Source: Lewinellaceae bacterium
Lineage (GTDB): Bacteria > Bacteroidota > Bacteroidia > Chitinophagales > Saprospiraceae
DNA: 64,000 bases
Reading direction: 5' to 3'
Assembly (NCBI GenBank): GCA_020636195.1
Contig: JACJYH010000007.1
Coordinates: forward strand, 62,001 to 126,000
Shown in pieces: positions 27,543 through 36,700 of the stretch. Positions within the stretch are counted from its first letter, which is position 1. Each line of letters opens with the position of its first letter. The position numbers and the translations under genes are program-made. The notes beneath the pieces are model-generated. The model was not told where the DNA came from. It saw only the letters and a program-made list of their open reading frames with translations, and searched no databases.

Positions 27543-28817
27543 TTATATGATTTTAGGTATTTTTATTGAAAATGTAGAGCCTTCGCCTACTTGTGACTGC
27601 ACATCAACTTGCCACCCGTGGGCCAAGCAAATGTTTTTTACATAATACAATCCAAGACCAAATCCCTTCACATCATGGATGTCACCGGTAGATACACGAT
27701 AAAACTTATCAAAAAGTTTTTTTAACTGATCCTTATCAATCCCAATACCGTGATCTTTGACTTGAATTATGATACCGTTTTCAAAATAATCACAAATTAA
27801 AACCACTTTTGGTTCATTTTTGCTGTATTTTACAGCATTATCAATCAAATTTGAGACAATATTTACAAAATGTAACGTGTCTGCTTCTATTCTTGCTTCA
27901 TTTTTCAAAGGAATAAACTCAATATGATCTGCTTTCAGCTTTAAAGATTCATTAGCAACAATTTTTCTTAATGTTTGGTTAACTTCAATGATCTCTTTTT
28001 TAATTTCTATGCTTCTTTTTTCTACTCGTGCTATGTTAAGTACCTTTTCTACTTGATCATTGAGCCGTTGATTTTGATTTTGAATGATTTGGGCATATTT
28101 TGACAATCTTGGGTCATCTTTAAGCCGCGGATCATTGGACAAAAATTCTGAAGCGATTTTTATTGACGAGATAGGTGTTTTAAATTCATGGGTCATATTA
28201 TTGATGAAGTCTCTTTGGAGTTCTGATAGTCTCTTTTGCTCCAAGATGATGTACATACTATAGATAAAGAAAATAGTGGCAAGTATAGAAAGCAATGTCA
28301 GAGTGATGGTCATATTTAGATTGGCCAAAAGGAAACTCTCTTTGTTGGGAAATCTCACAACGAAGTAATAAATCAAATCGTTGAACTTGGGAAGTTTCTT
28401 GTTTCTTTTGATATCCTCTACATTCTCGACATCAATGGATTCACTGCAATAATTGCCATACACCAACTCATCCGTACTGCAATCATATACTGCGTACTCA
28501 AAATCCACTGAGAGCCCTTGTTTGTGCATTTCTTGTAGCAAATATTGCTCTAGGATGCCTGCATCTATCTTGGTATTGATATTGACGGCGTAGTAATTGG
28601 AAGACCTTCTTTGGATGACACCGGTTTTCGGGAGCACATTTTTATTGAAAGTCGCCATTCTATTAGCTACATTGCGTAGGACAATATTGACGGATTGGTC
28701 AAACTCTTTATCCTTGATATCCCATGTCTTTAATAGCCAATAGGATTGAATAAACAAGATCCCCACAATGGAGAGACCTCCTAATATTAACAATCTTTGA
28801 ATCAGTCTATTAGACAT
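27543..28817 (-). CDS. sensor histidine kinase
   Basis: Membrane sensor paired with the adjacent OmpR-family regulator. ATG 28817 gives an N-terminal transmembrane helix (LLILGGLSIVGILFIQSYWLL), a periplasmic domain of about 140 residues, and a second helix (MTITLTLLSILATIFFIYSMYIIL). It then has the H-box NNMTHEFKTPISSIKIASEF with the phosphorylated histidine, and the HATPase with N-box NLIDNAVKYSKN, DHGIGI and GFGLGLYYVK. RprX-like in layout. The signal is unknown. It begins 70 bp downstream of the glycosyltransferase gene on the same strand. Confidence 0.95.
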   Translation of the reverse strand: MSNRLIQRLLILGGLSIVGILFIQSYWLLKTWDIKDKEFDQSVNIVLRNVANRMATFNKNVLPKTGVIQRRSSNYYAVNINTKIDAGILEQYLLQEMHKQGLSVDFEYAVYDCSTDELVYGNYCSESIDVENVEDIKRNKKLPKFNDLIYYFVVRFPNKESFLLANLNMTITLTLLSILATIFFIYSMYIILEQKRLSELQRDFINNMTHEFKTPISSIKIASEFLSNDPRLKDDPRLSKYAQIIQNQNQRLNDQVEKVLNIARVEKRSIEIKKEIIEVNQTLRKIVANESLKLKADHIEFIPLKNEARIEADTLHFVNIVSNLIDNAVKYSKNEPKVVLICDYFENGIIIQVKDHGIGIDKDQLKKLFDKFYRVSTGDIHDVKGFGLGLYYVKNICLAHGWQVDVQSQVGEGSTFSIKIPKII

Positions 28818-28887
28818 ATGGTTTATATGAAAACAAGTTGTTAAACGCAAACATCATCCACCATATTACATGTATAATTCACCTAAA

Positions 28888-29613
28888 TCATTTGAAAAGG
28901 TTGTATTTAATAATGCAATATACGGCTCTGAACCCATCTTTCCAATTGATCTTTTTGCCTTCAGCATAGGTGCGACCATAGTAGGAAATGCCCACTTCAT
29001 AGATTCTTATTTTCGGTATTTTGGCTACTTTGGCAGTGACTTCCGGTTCAAATCCGAACCTGTTTTCTACCAAATCAATACTTTTTATGATGTCAGACCT
29101 CCATAATTTATAGCAAGTCTCCATATCCGTAAGGTTCAAATTGGTGAAAGCATTGGAGATAAAAGTCAAAATTTTATTTCCTATACTATGCCAGAAAAAC
29201 AATATCCTGTGGGGGTTTCCTCCCATGAAACGAGAACCATATACTACATCCGCAAATCCATCGGTAATAGGCTTGAGAAGTATATTGAACTCGTTAGGGT
29301 CATACTCTAAGTCTGCGTCTTGGACTATGATGTAGTCACCCGTTGCATTTTTAATACCTGTATGAAGTGCTGCACCTTTTCCTTTATTCACGTCATGTCG
29401 ATAATACGCAATCTCTACGTCAGGGTGCGAAGAAGAGAATTTGTGTACTGCATCTTCTGTATCATCCTTCGAACAGTCATTGACCACAATGATTTCCATA
29501 GAAAAATCTTCAATTAACTTTACATTGCTTAATTTTTCTAAGATAATGTGTATAGTCTTGCCTTCGTTATATGCCGGAACCAAAACGGACAATTTTTTAC
29601 TTTCCCTCTTCAT
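28888..29613 (-). CDS. glycosyltransferase family 2, dolichyl-phosphate mannose synthase-like
   Basis: A 241-residue GT-A fold enzyme. The N-terminal LVPAYNEGKTIHIIL motif, the DCSKDDT nucleotide loop and the DxD-like metal site QDADLEYDP (about residue 95-103) are all present, followed by VVYGSRFMGG and the DMETCYKLWR motif typical of polyprenyl-phosphate sugar transferases (DPM1-like). There are no membrane helices, so it should act at the cytoplasmic face of the inner membrane to make a lipid-linked sugar. The acceptor and the destination glycan are unknown. It lies upstream of the two-component genes on the same strand. Confidence 0.9.
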   Translation of the reverse strand: MKRESKKLSVLVPAYNEGKTIHIILEKLSNVKLIEDFSMEIIVVNDCSKDDTEDAVHKFSSSHPDVEIAYYRHDVNKGKGAALHTGIKNATGDYIIVQDADLEYDPNEFNILLKPITDGFADVVYGSRFMGGNPHRILFFWHSIGNKILTFISNAFTNLNLTDMETCYKLWRSDIIKSIDLVENRFGFEPEVTAKVAKIPKIRIYEVGISYYGRTYAEGKKINWKDGFRAVYCIIKYNLFK

Positions 29614-29747
29614 GTCTCAAAATTTTTCTATCACTATTTCGAATGACCATTCTCATCAATTCAAAACTATTTTACCTAAAAAATTGAATATATTTGCACT
29701 TTATTGTCTAAACCACGTACCTAATAGGACACAAAAGTAAACAAATT

Positions 29748-30842
29748 ATGGATTTTTATCCTCTAAAAATATCTAATATTCAAGATGAAACACCAGATAC
29801 GAAGACGTTTACCTTTGAAATTCCGGACAGCTTAGTTGAAGAGTTTAATTATTACGCAGGACAATACGTCACTCTATCCATCATGATTGATGGGCAAGAG
29901 TGTAGAAGATCTTATTCTATATGTACGGCACCACACCATGATAGATTTGCCATCACAATAAAACGGGTTGTTGGAGGTACTGTTTCGAATTATATCAGTG
30001 ACAACCTAAAACGTGGTGATACCATCAATGTCATGGTTCCACAAGGGAAATTTAAGTTCATTCCTGACTCAAATATGTCTCGGCAGCATTATTTTTTTGC
30101 AGCCGGAAGCGGCATCACACCAGTTATGTCCATGATTGAAAGTGTGCTGGAGGAAGAACCAAAAAGTAGTTGTCACTTATTTTATGGAAGTAAAAATGAA
30201 TTCCAAATTATATTCAAATCCAGATTAGACGACCTTGAGCTAAAATATAGAGGTCAACTATATATTCACTATATTTTGAGCCGTCCGGTCAGATATAAAG
30301 CTGATGGTATTTTAGGATTTTTCGGAAAAAAAGTGACGAAGTGGAAAGGGTTGACAGGAAGGATCGACATCACTACTTTGTCAAATTTCTTGAAGGATCA
30401 ACCTATGATAAAACCGGAAATCCAATTCTACCTCTGTGGTCCCGGTGATTTTATTTCGGAAGTGGAAGCCTATCTAAAATCTAGAAATATAGATAGAAAA
30501 ACGATCAAGAAAGAACATTTTGTTTCTAATGCATCGTCACCAAAAACTACGTTGGAGACTGTAGATGCTTCCGTAAATATCACTTTAAAGGGTGAAAAAT
30601 TCAATGTCTCCGTTCTCAAAGATCAAACCATATTAGACGCACTCAAAGACATAGATAAAGACCCTCCACATTCTTGTAGCAGCGGCGCATGTTCTACCTG
30701 CATCGCCAAAGTCACCAAGGGTTCTGTGGTGATGGACGTGTGCTATGCCCTTGAAGATGAAGAAATTGCTGAAGGATATATTTTAACTTGTCAATCCAAA
30801 CCACAAACCGAAAACGTCGAAATTACCTATGATTTGCACTAA
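29748..30842 (+). CDS. PaaE-like NAD(P)H oxidoreductase with C-terminal 2Fe-2S domain
   Basis: An electron-transfer flavoprotein of 364 residues. It has an FAD-binding beta-barrel (RRSYSICTAP, residues about 54-63), an NAD(P)-binding domain (FFAAGSGITPVMSMI; later FYLCGPGDFI) and a plant-type ferredoxin domain with cysteines in PHSCSSGACSTCIAKV and LTCQS. This order matches PaaE, the reductase of phenylacetyl-CoA epoxidase, and hydroxylase reductases such as HcaD/VanB-like partners. No paaABCD genes are nearby, so it probably reduces some other oxygenase or desaturase. A monocistronic unit with an ATG close to a likely promoter. Confidence 0.9.
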   Translation: MDFYPLKISNIQDETPDTKTFTFEIPDSLVEEFNYYAGQYVTLSIMIDGQECRRSYSICTAPHHDRFAITIKRVVGGTVSNYISDNLKRGDTINVMVPQGKFKFIPDSNMSRQHYFFAAGSGITPVMSMIESVLEEEPKSSCHLFYGSKNEFQIIFKSRLDDLELKYRGQLYIHYILSRPVRYKADGILGFFGKKVTKWKGLTGRIDITTLSNFLKDQPMIKPEIQFYLCGPGDFISEVEAYLKSRNIDRKTIKKEHFVSNASSPKTTLETVDASVNITLKGEKFNVSVLKDQTILDALKDIDKDPPHSCSSGACSTCIAKVTKGSVVMDVCYALEDEEIAEGYILTCQSKPQTENVEITYDLH

Positions 30843-30972
30843 AAGTGTGCTGAAAACATAAATGTGTTTCTTAAACCTTATAATTCGTAGGTTGCGTTAG
30901 TATTTTACGAACTTTCCTTTTTGAAGTGTCTCGTCGTGTGTTTTGATAATCATAAAATAAATAAACCTATAC

Positions 30973-31605
30973 ATGGATTCTCTGTCTGCTTTATACGCTT
31001 ATACTGAAAATTTTTCATCGCCACCGTCTGAATTATTGAAAAAGATAGAGCGATTTACACATCTTGAAACCACTAACCCCAAAATGGCATCAAGCCCATT
31101 GCAGGGAAGTTTTTTAAAGATGATGTGTTCCTTGACATCACCAAAAACAGTACTTGAAATTGGGACATTTACCGGTTATGCTACGGTCAGCATGGCTGAA
31201 GGAATAACAGATGGTAGCAAAATCATTACAATAGATAAGGATGAAGAGCTTTCTAAAAAAATTAAACCCTTTTTAGAAGACATTACGGTAAAAGACAAGA
31301 TTTCTGCTTTGGTTGGAGATGCGATGGAAGTAATTCCAACGTTGATTGAAAGTCTTGACTTGGTATTCATTGATGCTGACAAGGCAAGGTATTTACAATA
31401 TTATGAACTGGTGTTACCCAAATGTCGAGCCGGGGCTTTGATCATTGCAGATAATGTCCTGTGGAGTGGAAAAGTTCTTTTACAAAATCAAGATAAAAAC
31501 ACGCAAGCAATATGCGCTTTTAATGATTTTATAAAAAATGACGCCAGAGTTGAGAATTTTATTTTACCTTTGCGGGACGGGTTAAATATTATAAGAGTTC
31601 TGTAA
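30973..31605 (+). CDS. class I SAM-dependent O-methyltransferase (caffeoyl-CoA OMT type)
   Basis: A 210-residue methyltransferase of family 3. Motif I VLEIGTFTGYATVSMAEG binds S-adenosylmethionine (about residues 60-77), the acidic loop ITIDKDEE follows, and the metal-binding DLVFIDADKARY and IIADNVLWSGKV motifs are present. The protein is about the normal length and cytoplasmic. Bacterial members methylate catechol-like hydroxyls on small molecules; the substrate here is unknown. It is separated from the reductase gene by 130 bp on the same strand. Confidence 0.92.
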   Translation: MDSLSALYAYTENFSSPPSELLKKIERFTHLETTNPKMASSPLQGSFLKMMCSLTSPKTVLEIGTFTGYATVSMAEGITDGSKIITIDKDEELSKKIKPFLEDITVKDKISALVGDAMEVIPTLIESLDLVFIDADKARYLQYYELVLPKCRAGALIIADNVLWSGKVLLQNQDKNTQAICAFNDFIKNDARVENFILPLRDGLNIIRVL

Positions 31606-31759
31606 CCAATACAGACTTGCATAGAATGCTATTATAATGATAAAAATCATACAAAAAGATGATTTTGATTTATTTGGTACATTTATTGATCAGAATTCTA
31701 TAGCTGAAATCCAACTTGTCTATAACTTTGTTTTTTTTTTACATTTCGATATTTAAATA

Positions 31760-33088
31760 ATGTGTGTTAGATTTTTCCCCCTGATGAGTTTTATTGCATT
31801 GTCTATGGTGACAATGTTTTCTTGTACGCCTGAAACTCAGAGCGTGTATGAAGCAGAATTGACCAAAGTGATTGGTGATAAAACTAGATTTATCTTACCT
31901 GATTCAGATGACTTTGCTTCGATTCCACAAACATCTGCCAATCCATTGACAGCTGATAAAGTAGCATTAGGAAAATTACTCTTTCACGAACCTATGTTTT
32001 CCAATGTAGCAAAAACCCAAGAATCAAACTACACTTATACGTGTTCTACATGCCATGTTGCTGATGCAGGTTTTAGACCGGGCAGACAACAAGGTATTGC
32101 TGATGGTGCTTATGGGTTTGGTGTAAAGGGAGAGTCTAGAGCTAAAGTACCAACTTATAAAGAATCTGATTTGGATGCACAAGGTGCAAGACCTCTTGCT
32201 ACTCTTAATACAGCCTATGTCACTAACTCTATGTGGAACGGATCATTTGGCTCAGAAGGTGTCAATATCGGGACAGAAGATGTTTGGGGTAAGTACGATC
32301 CTACTACAGCTTTAAATGCATTGAAAGCTGGTGCTTTGGAGTCACAAAATATTGCAGGTCTTTCTACACACAGAATGTTCTATTCCAAGGAACTTATTAC
32401 AAAAGCAGGCTATAAAGCTATGTTTGATGCAGCATTTCCGAATTGGTCAGAGGAAGATAAATATTCGAATAAAGGTGCAAGTTTTGCTATTTCTGCGTAT
32501 TTGAGAACATTACTCACCAATGAAGCACCATTCCAAAAATGGTTAAAAGGCAATAGCGAAGCAATGACTGAACAAGAAAAACAAGGTGCATCCATCTTTT
32601 TCGGCAAAGCCGGATGTGTGACATGTCATTACGAGAAAAATCTAGGATCAATGAACTTTGCAGCTCTTGGAGTTAAGGATCATTATGAGATGGGTGGATT
32701 GAATACATCAGAATCTGACCGTAGAAATTTAGGACGAGGTGGATTTACCGGAAAAGATGAAGATATGTATAAGTTTAGGACTCCACAATTGTACAATTTA
32801 GGCGATAGTGGCCCATATTTTCATGGCGGAAGTAAAAACTCATTGGAAGAAGTGGTGCGTTATTTTAATACAGGAGTTGTAGAAAATAGCAGAGTACCTA
32901 AGACACAAATAGCGGAGTTTATTAAGCCAATAGGATTGTCAGAAGAAGAAATTCAGGCCTTGACCACATTTTTACAAAATGGTTTACGAGATCCAAATCT
33001 GAAGAGATACGTACCTTCAAGTGTATTATCTAGAATGTGCTTTCCGAATAATGATCTCACTTCAAAAATTGACATGGACTGCTTTTAA
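31760..33088 (+). CDS. di-heme cytochrome-c peroxidase (MauG/CcpA family), lipoprotein
   Basis: Reduces hydrogen peroxide with electrons from small cytochromes, or is a MauG-like oxidase, in the periplasm. The signal peptide ends at a lipobox (MVTMFSC). The first heme site is C95-H99 (CSTCH), with LGKLLFHEPMFS before it; the second is C286-H290 (CVTCH), followed by the YKFRTPQLYNLGDSGPYFHGG segment typical of the family. The length (442 aa) is slightly above usual. A TAACTTTG -7 box lies at 31723-31730. Codons from 231 on also occur, slightly diverged, in the two chimeric genes downstream. This is the intact left-end copy of the triplication. Confidence 0.93.
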   Translation: MCVRFFPLMSFIALSMVTMFSCTPETQSVYEAELTKVIGDKTRFILPDSDDFASIPQTSANPLTADKVALGKLLFHEPMFSNVAKTQESNYTYTCSTCHVADAGFRPGRQQGIADGAYGFGVKGESRAKVPTYKESDLDAQGARPLATLNTAYVTNSMWNGSFGSEGVNIGTEDVWGKYDPTTALNALKAGALESQNIAGLSTHRMFYSKELITKAGYKAMFDAAFPNWSEEDKYSNKGASFAISAYLRTLLTNEAPFQKWLKGNSEAMTEQEKQGASIFFGKAGCVTCHYEKNLGSMNFAALGVKDHYEMGGLNTSESDRRNLGRGGFTGKDEDMYKFRTPQLYNLGDSGPYFHGGSKNSLEEVVRYFNTGVVENSRVPKTQIAEFIKPIGLSEEEIQALTTFLQNGLRDPNLKRYVPSSVLSRMCFPNNDLTSKIDMDCF

Positions 33089-33428
33089 GCATCTTGACAT
33101 TTGATTTAGAGGTCATTTTCTAACTCGGTTTTCCCATTACAATTTTTTATCAATACTTAACAAATTATTATTTTTTATAATATAATTTGAAGATTGTCAA
33201 TATTTTAATATTTTTACATTTTTTTCTTTACTCAGACAGTTGTATTTAAGAAATGTAGATATGTACCTATCACATTTATAAATAGATAAAAAGCAGTGTA
33301 AAAAAAAACGATAAACTATCACTTTTTTTACATTTTGATAGGTGATAAATTTCATTATTCTTTTTAAATTTGCGCTGTTTTTAATTTGAGTTTGAACATT
33401 TCGATTAATAATTTATAAATTGTATCCC
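33089..33428 (+). promoter_or_regulatory. intergenic nested inverted repeats before haloperoxidase, copy 1
   Basis: The 340-bp gap holds an inverted repeat, ACCTATCA at 33265-33272 and TGATAGGT at 33336-33343. It encloses a second one built from GTGTAAAAAAA and TTTTTTTACA (33296-33331), so the transcript or DNA could fold into a long hairpin. A TAAATTTG box at 33365-33372 is a likely -7 element for the haloperoxidase, placed just after the structure. The same layout is in copies 2 and 3 (shifted by 4,704 and 9,408 bp). Confidence 0.5.
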
Positions 33429-34814
33429 ATGAGGAATTTATTAACTCTAATCTCAGCAATAGTTCTGACTTCTCTCATTGTCAGTTCTTGTAAAAAAGAT
33501 ATTATTGACACCGACCTGAAATCAGTACCAGTGAGTGACTATAAAAATACCATAGTACATGACTGGAATGATATGTGGTTGAAAGTAGAAAGACACGCAG
33601 AAGGCTATGCGCCATGTCCTGCTGCTAATGCACTTGGCTATATTGGATTGGCAAATTATGAAGCAGTTGTGGCGGGTATGCCTGACTTCAAATCGATTGC
33701 ACCACTATATACAGGTTTGCAAATTCCACAAGTTTTAGAAAACCAAGAATACCACTGGCCATCTGTCATCAATGAGGTCAATTATTATTTTTATATCAGA
33801 CTATTCCCTGAAGTGGATGGTAAATATTTAGATGACATAAGAGCGCTTTTCACAAGATATGAAAATGAGTTTTCAAATGAAGTGGATAGTGAAGTTTACT
33901 TAAGATCAAAACTCCACGGAGAAGCAGTTGCGAAAGCAGTTTGGGATTGGTATAAAACTGATACTGAATCCTTTGAAGGCTATAAGAAGGTGTTTGATGG
34001 AAATACCTGGCAAGATAGATTGAACGAACCAGGCGCTTGGGTACCTACTTTTCCTGGACCTGGAGAAGGAAAATATCCACGTTGGGGAGAAGCAAGAGCT
34101 TTAGCCATCACTGAAGACCAAAAAATATGTAAGCCTTACACCAATTATGCTAAGTATAGCGAAGAGGAAGGTTCTACATTCTATAATGCAGCAAAAGATG
34201 TCAAATACTTAAACATCAATTCTCTTAGCTATAATGACCAATGGATTGCTGAGTTTTGGAGTGACGATTTAGTGCATATTACTTTCAGTCCACCATCAAG
34301 ATGGCTTGCTGTTGCTGACCAAGTATATGTAAAAGATAATGTAAATCTTGAAACAGCAGTGTATGGTAATGCAAAAGTTGGAATAGCTCTTCACGATGCA
34401 GCAATTGGCGCTTGGAAATCAAAATATTATTATAACTTAGTAAGACCGGTTACATATATCAATAAATTCATTGATCCTGCTTGGGAAACTAATTTATCAC
34501 ACCCAACAGGCGACCGTAATATTACACCTTCATTCCCTACATATCCATCAGGACACGCTACATTTAGTTCAGCTTCAGCAGAAGTATTGAGCGATATTTT
34601 TGGATATGCACACAGCATGACAGACAATTGTCATAAAGACAGAACAGAATTTATTGGTACTCCAAGATCATTCAACAGTTTCTATGAGATGGCAGAAGAA
34701 AATGCCTATTCTAGAGTTCCACTGGGTGTACATTATGACTTTGATGCCATAGAAGGAAGACAGTACGGACAAAGAATTGGACAAGCAGTGAATCGCTTGC
34801 CATGGAAAAAATAA
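33429..34814 (+). CDS. vanadium-dependent haloperoxidase-like PAP2 lipoprotein, copy 1
   Basis: A PAP2-superfamily enzyme of the vanadium haloperoxidase branch. ATG 33429 gives a lipoprotein signal ending LIVSSC. The oxyanion-binding residues are in place: K332-x6-R339-P (KYYYNLVRP), PSGH at 373-376 (TYPSGHATFSSA) and the C-terminal SRxxxGxHxxxD motif (SRVPLGVHYDFD). It could oxidise halides with peroxide or hydrolyse phosphate esters; sequence cannot decide. It lies in the periplasm or on the surface, beside a peroxidase that uses the same oxidant. This copy has N150, Y175, R218 and T250, where others differ. Confidence 0.9.
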   Translation: MRNLLTLISAIVLTSLIVSSCKKDIIDTDLKSVPVSDYKNTIVHDWNDMWLKVERHAEGYAPCPAANALGYIGLANYEAVVAGMPDFKSIAPLYTGLQIPQVLENQEYHWPSVINEVNYYFYIRLFPEVDGKYLDDIRALFTRYENEFSNEVDSEVYLRSKLHGEAVAKAVWDWYKTDTESFEGYKKVFDGNTWQDRLNEPGAWVPTFPGPGEGKYPRWGEARALAITEDQKICKPYTNYAKYSEEEGSTFYNAAKDVKYLNINSLSYNDQWIAEFWSDDLVHITFSPPSRWLAVADQVYVKDNVNLETAVYGNAKVGIALHDAAIGAWKSKYYYNLVRPVTYINKFIDPAWETNLSHPTGDRNITPSFPTYPSGHATFSSASAEVLSDIFGYAHSMTDNCHKDRTEFIGTPRSFNSFYEMAEENAYSRVPLGVHYDFDAIEGRQYGQRIGQAVNRLPWKK

Positions 34815-34832
34815 AAAAGAAATTTTAAAAAT

Positions 34833-34862
34833 AAAAGGGGTCGCTTTGTGTGACCCTTTTTT
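34833..34862 (+). terminator. intrinsic terminator after haloperoxidase, copy 1
   Basis: Stem AAAGGGGTC with GACCCTTTT (one G-T pair), a 9-base loop and a T-run, 19 bp after the stop codon. It separates the haloperoxidase from the MORN-thioesterase genes. Confidence 0.85.
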
Positions 34863-34885
34863 GTTTATCTTAAAAATACATATCT

Positions 34886-35332
34886 ATGCGCATTTTATCA
34901 TTGATCTTCATTCTTACGCTTTCTTTGACAAACTGTAAAGAAAAACCCCAAATGCCACCTGTAGAGAAGATTCAACAAAAATTTAAAAACGGCGCTGTTT
35001 CACGAGAGTTTGAAACTATTGGTGGTAAAATTGAAGGCCCAATGACAGAATATTACCCTTCCGGAAAGGTCAAATGTCAACGTAATTTCGTGAACAATAA
35101 TGAAATAGGGAGAACTGTATATTTTTTTGAAACCGGCACCATCAAAGAAGTGCAACATTATGAAAATGGAAAAAGAATAGGCTTTGACACGGTTTTCTAT
35201 GAGAGCGGCAAAGTAAGATTTGTATCAGAATTCAAAGATGGAGTCAATAATGGTATATTCAAGGAATACGATGAAACAGGTGCTGTTTTGGATGAACAAA
35301 TGTTTGAAAACGGCAAAAGACTAGAAAAGTAG
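34886..35332 (+). CDS. MORN-repeat lipoprotein, copy 1
   Basis: A 148-residue lipoprotein (signal LIFILTLSLTNC) with about five MORN-type repeats of the form EYYPSGKVKxxxxFVNN, YFFETGTIKEVQHYENGKR, VFYESGKVRFVSEFKDG, KEYDETGAVLDEQ. MORN repeats form an extended beta-sheet used for lipid or protein contact. The YwqK-type family to which it belongs is annotated as antitoxin-like in some bacteria without firm proof. Gene order (MORN, membrane protein, thioesterase, 11 bp and overlapping) suggests one transcript. A related but longer MORN lipoprotein is encoded at 53180-53791. Confidence 0.8.
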   Translation: MRILSLIFILTLSLTNCKEKPQMPPVEKIQQKFKNGAVSREFETIGGKIEGPMTEYYPSGKVKCQRNFVNNNEIGRTVYFFETGTIKEVQHYENGKRIGFDTVFYESGKVRFVSEFKDGVNNGIFKEYDETGAVLDEQMFENGKRLEK

Positions 35333-35343
35333 AGGATATCCTT

Positions 35344-35730
35344 ATGCGGCGTCTTTTTTCGATTTTTGTTTTCATTGAGTTGGCATTAAGCTTGATTTTG
35401 CTCCTAAAGTCTGAATTTCTCATTGGAGAACATCCAAACCCAGTAGAATTTATTGTTTCAAAATTATACGGGAGTTTAGACCTTATAGTTGCCATTATGG
35501 GTTACTTGATTTTCAAACATTGGAAATTTGAGAGTTTGTTTCGTAAACTCTTTCTTGCTTATACAACTTCGCACATTTTGCGAGCAATGGTTTTTTGGAG
35601 CGGGTTAGCCGCATCGGTTGCCTCATTTCAATATTTATTTTATTTTCATTTAGGATGTGCTGCTGTATTGTTGGTGGCATATCTGAGTGATAAAACACCA
35701 TGGGATGATCAAAGACAATCAGCTTCCTGA
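35344..35730 (+). CDS. small integral membrane protein, copy 1
   Basis: A 128-residue protein with four predicted transmembrane helices (around residues 4-22, 42-58, 67-87 and 96-116) and a polar tail ending WDDQRQSAS. No family recognised. It begins 11 bp after the MORN gene and overlaps the thioesterase start by 26 bp, so the three are probably translated together. The copies differ: here S84-type residues (GLAASVASF) where copies 2 and 3 have GLAALVASF. Confidence 0.65.
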   Translation: MRRLFSIFVFIELALSLILLLKSEFLIGEHPNPVEFIVSKLYGSLDLIVAIMGYLIFKHWKFESLFRKLFLAYTTSHILRAMVFWSGLAASVASFQYLFYFHLGCAAVLLVAYLSDKTPWDDQRQSAS

Positions 35731-36571
35731 ACTCATTCAAGTGTTGACGCCTTCGGCATCTTCCAATGATGAGTTTACCTTTGACAATTTATTTATAGGT
35801 AGTCCAAATGTATATGGAGGGCAGGTACTAGCGCAAGCAGTTGCTGCTTCAAATCATACCATCACTGACGGCAAGTTTCTCCATTCTATGCATGCTTATT
35901 TTATGCATCCCGGCGATAATAGTTTGCCTATAGACTACAAGGTAACTACGATGAAAAATGGAAGAAGTTTTGACATGAGACGTGTTGTCGCTTCGCAATT
36001 AGGTAAAGAAATTTTCGAGATGATGCTTTCCTACCAAATTTTTGAAACAGGAATAGAACATCAAGCCATCATGCCCAATGTTGCTCGACCGGAATCTTTG
36101 ACTTCATTTTCTGAAATCTTTGCTGAATATGCTGCCAAATTCAATATTGAACCCAGAGGGATATTCTCACCAAAAGGACCATTTGTTTTTCATCCGGTGG
36201 AACATTACGACCCTTTCAATCCAACCCTTCGCCCTGCCATCAATCATACATGGTTTAAAACCAATGGTACATTACCTGATAATCCGCTGTTACACCAAGC
36301 TACATTGGCATATGCTTCCGATTTCAATCTATTGGTAACCGCATTACTACCTCATAAAATATCATTTTTTACCACGCCAATGCAAATAGCAAGCCTAGAT
36401 CATGCCATGTGGTTTCACCGCCCAATCAAAACCGATGAATGGTTGCTTTATGTTGTAGAAAGTTCCAATGCGATAAACGGGAGAGCATTTTGTACGGGTA
36501 AAATCTTTGATCTGCATGGCAATTTGATTGCTTCCACGGCGCAAGAAGGGCTCATAAGGCTTTTGAAATAA
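35705..36571 (+). CDS. tesB: acyl-CoA thioesterase II (TesB-like), copy 1
   Basis: Hydrolyses fatty acyl-CoA to free fatty acid and CoA in the cytoplasm. The double hot-dog layout is seen: the first domain has VYGGQVLAQAVAAS and LHSMHAYFMHPGD; the second has the catalytic-type HATLAYASDFNLL pattern (LHQATLAYASDFN) and SLDHAMWFHRP. The length is normal. ATG 35705 is preferred over a GTG at 35687 because of its place within the overlapping upstream gene. This copy reads NPTLRP where copies 2 and 3 read NPTIRP. Confidence 0.9.
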   Translation: MIKDNQLPELIQVLTPSASSNDEFTFDNLFIGSPNVYGGQVLAQAVAASNHTITDGKFLHSMHAYFMHPGDNSLPIDYKVTTMKNGRSFDMRRVVASQLGKEIFEMMLSYQIFETGIEHQAIMPNVARPESLTSFSEIFAEYAAKFNIEPRGIFSPKGPFVFHPVEHYDPFNPTLRPAINHTWFKTNGTLPDNPLLHQATLAYASDFNLLVTALLPHKISFFTTPMQIASLDHAMWFHRPIKTDEWLLYVVESSNAINGRAFCTGKIFDLHGNLIASTAQEGLIRLLK

Positions 36572-36700
36572 CAATCAAGAAATCGGTTTTACAATTAGTT
36601 AACGATCTTAACGGTAAATTCCATTTTCATAACCCATTATTCTCCTATATTTGCACTTTAGATTGTTATCAGGTAACACGGTCACATAAACCCAAAACAC

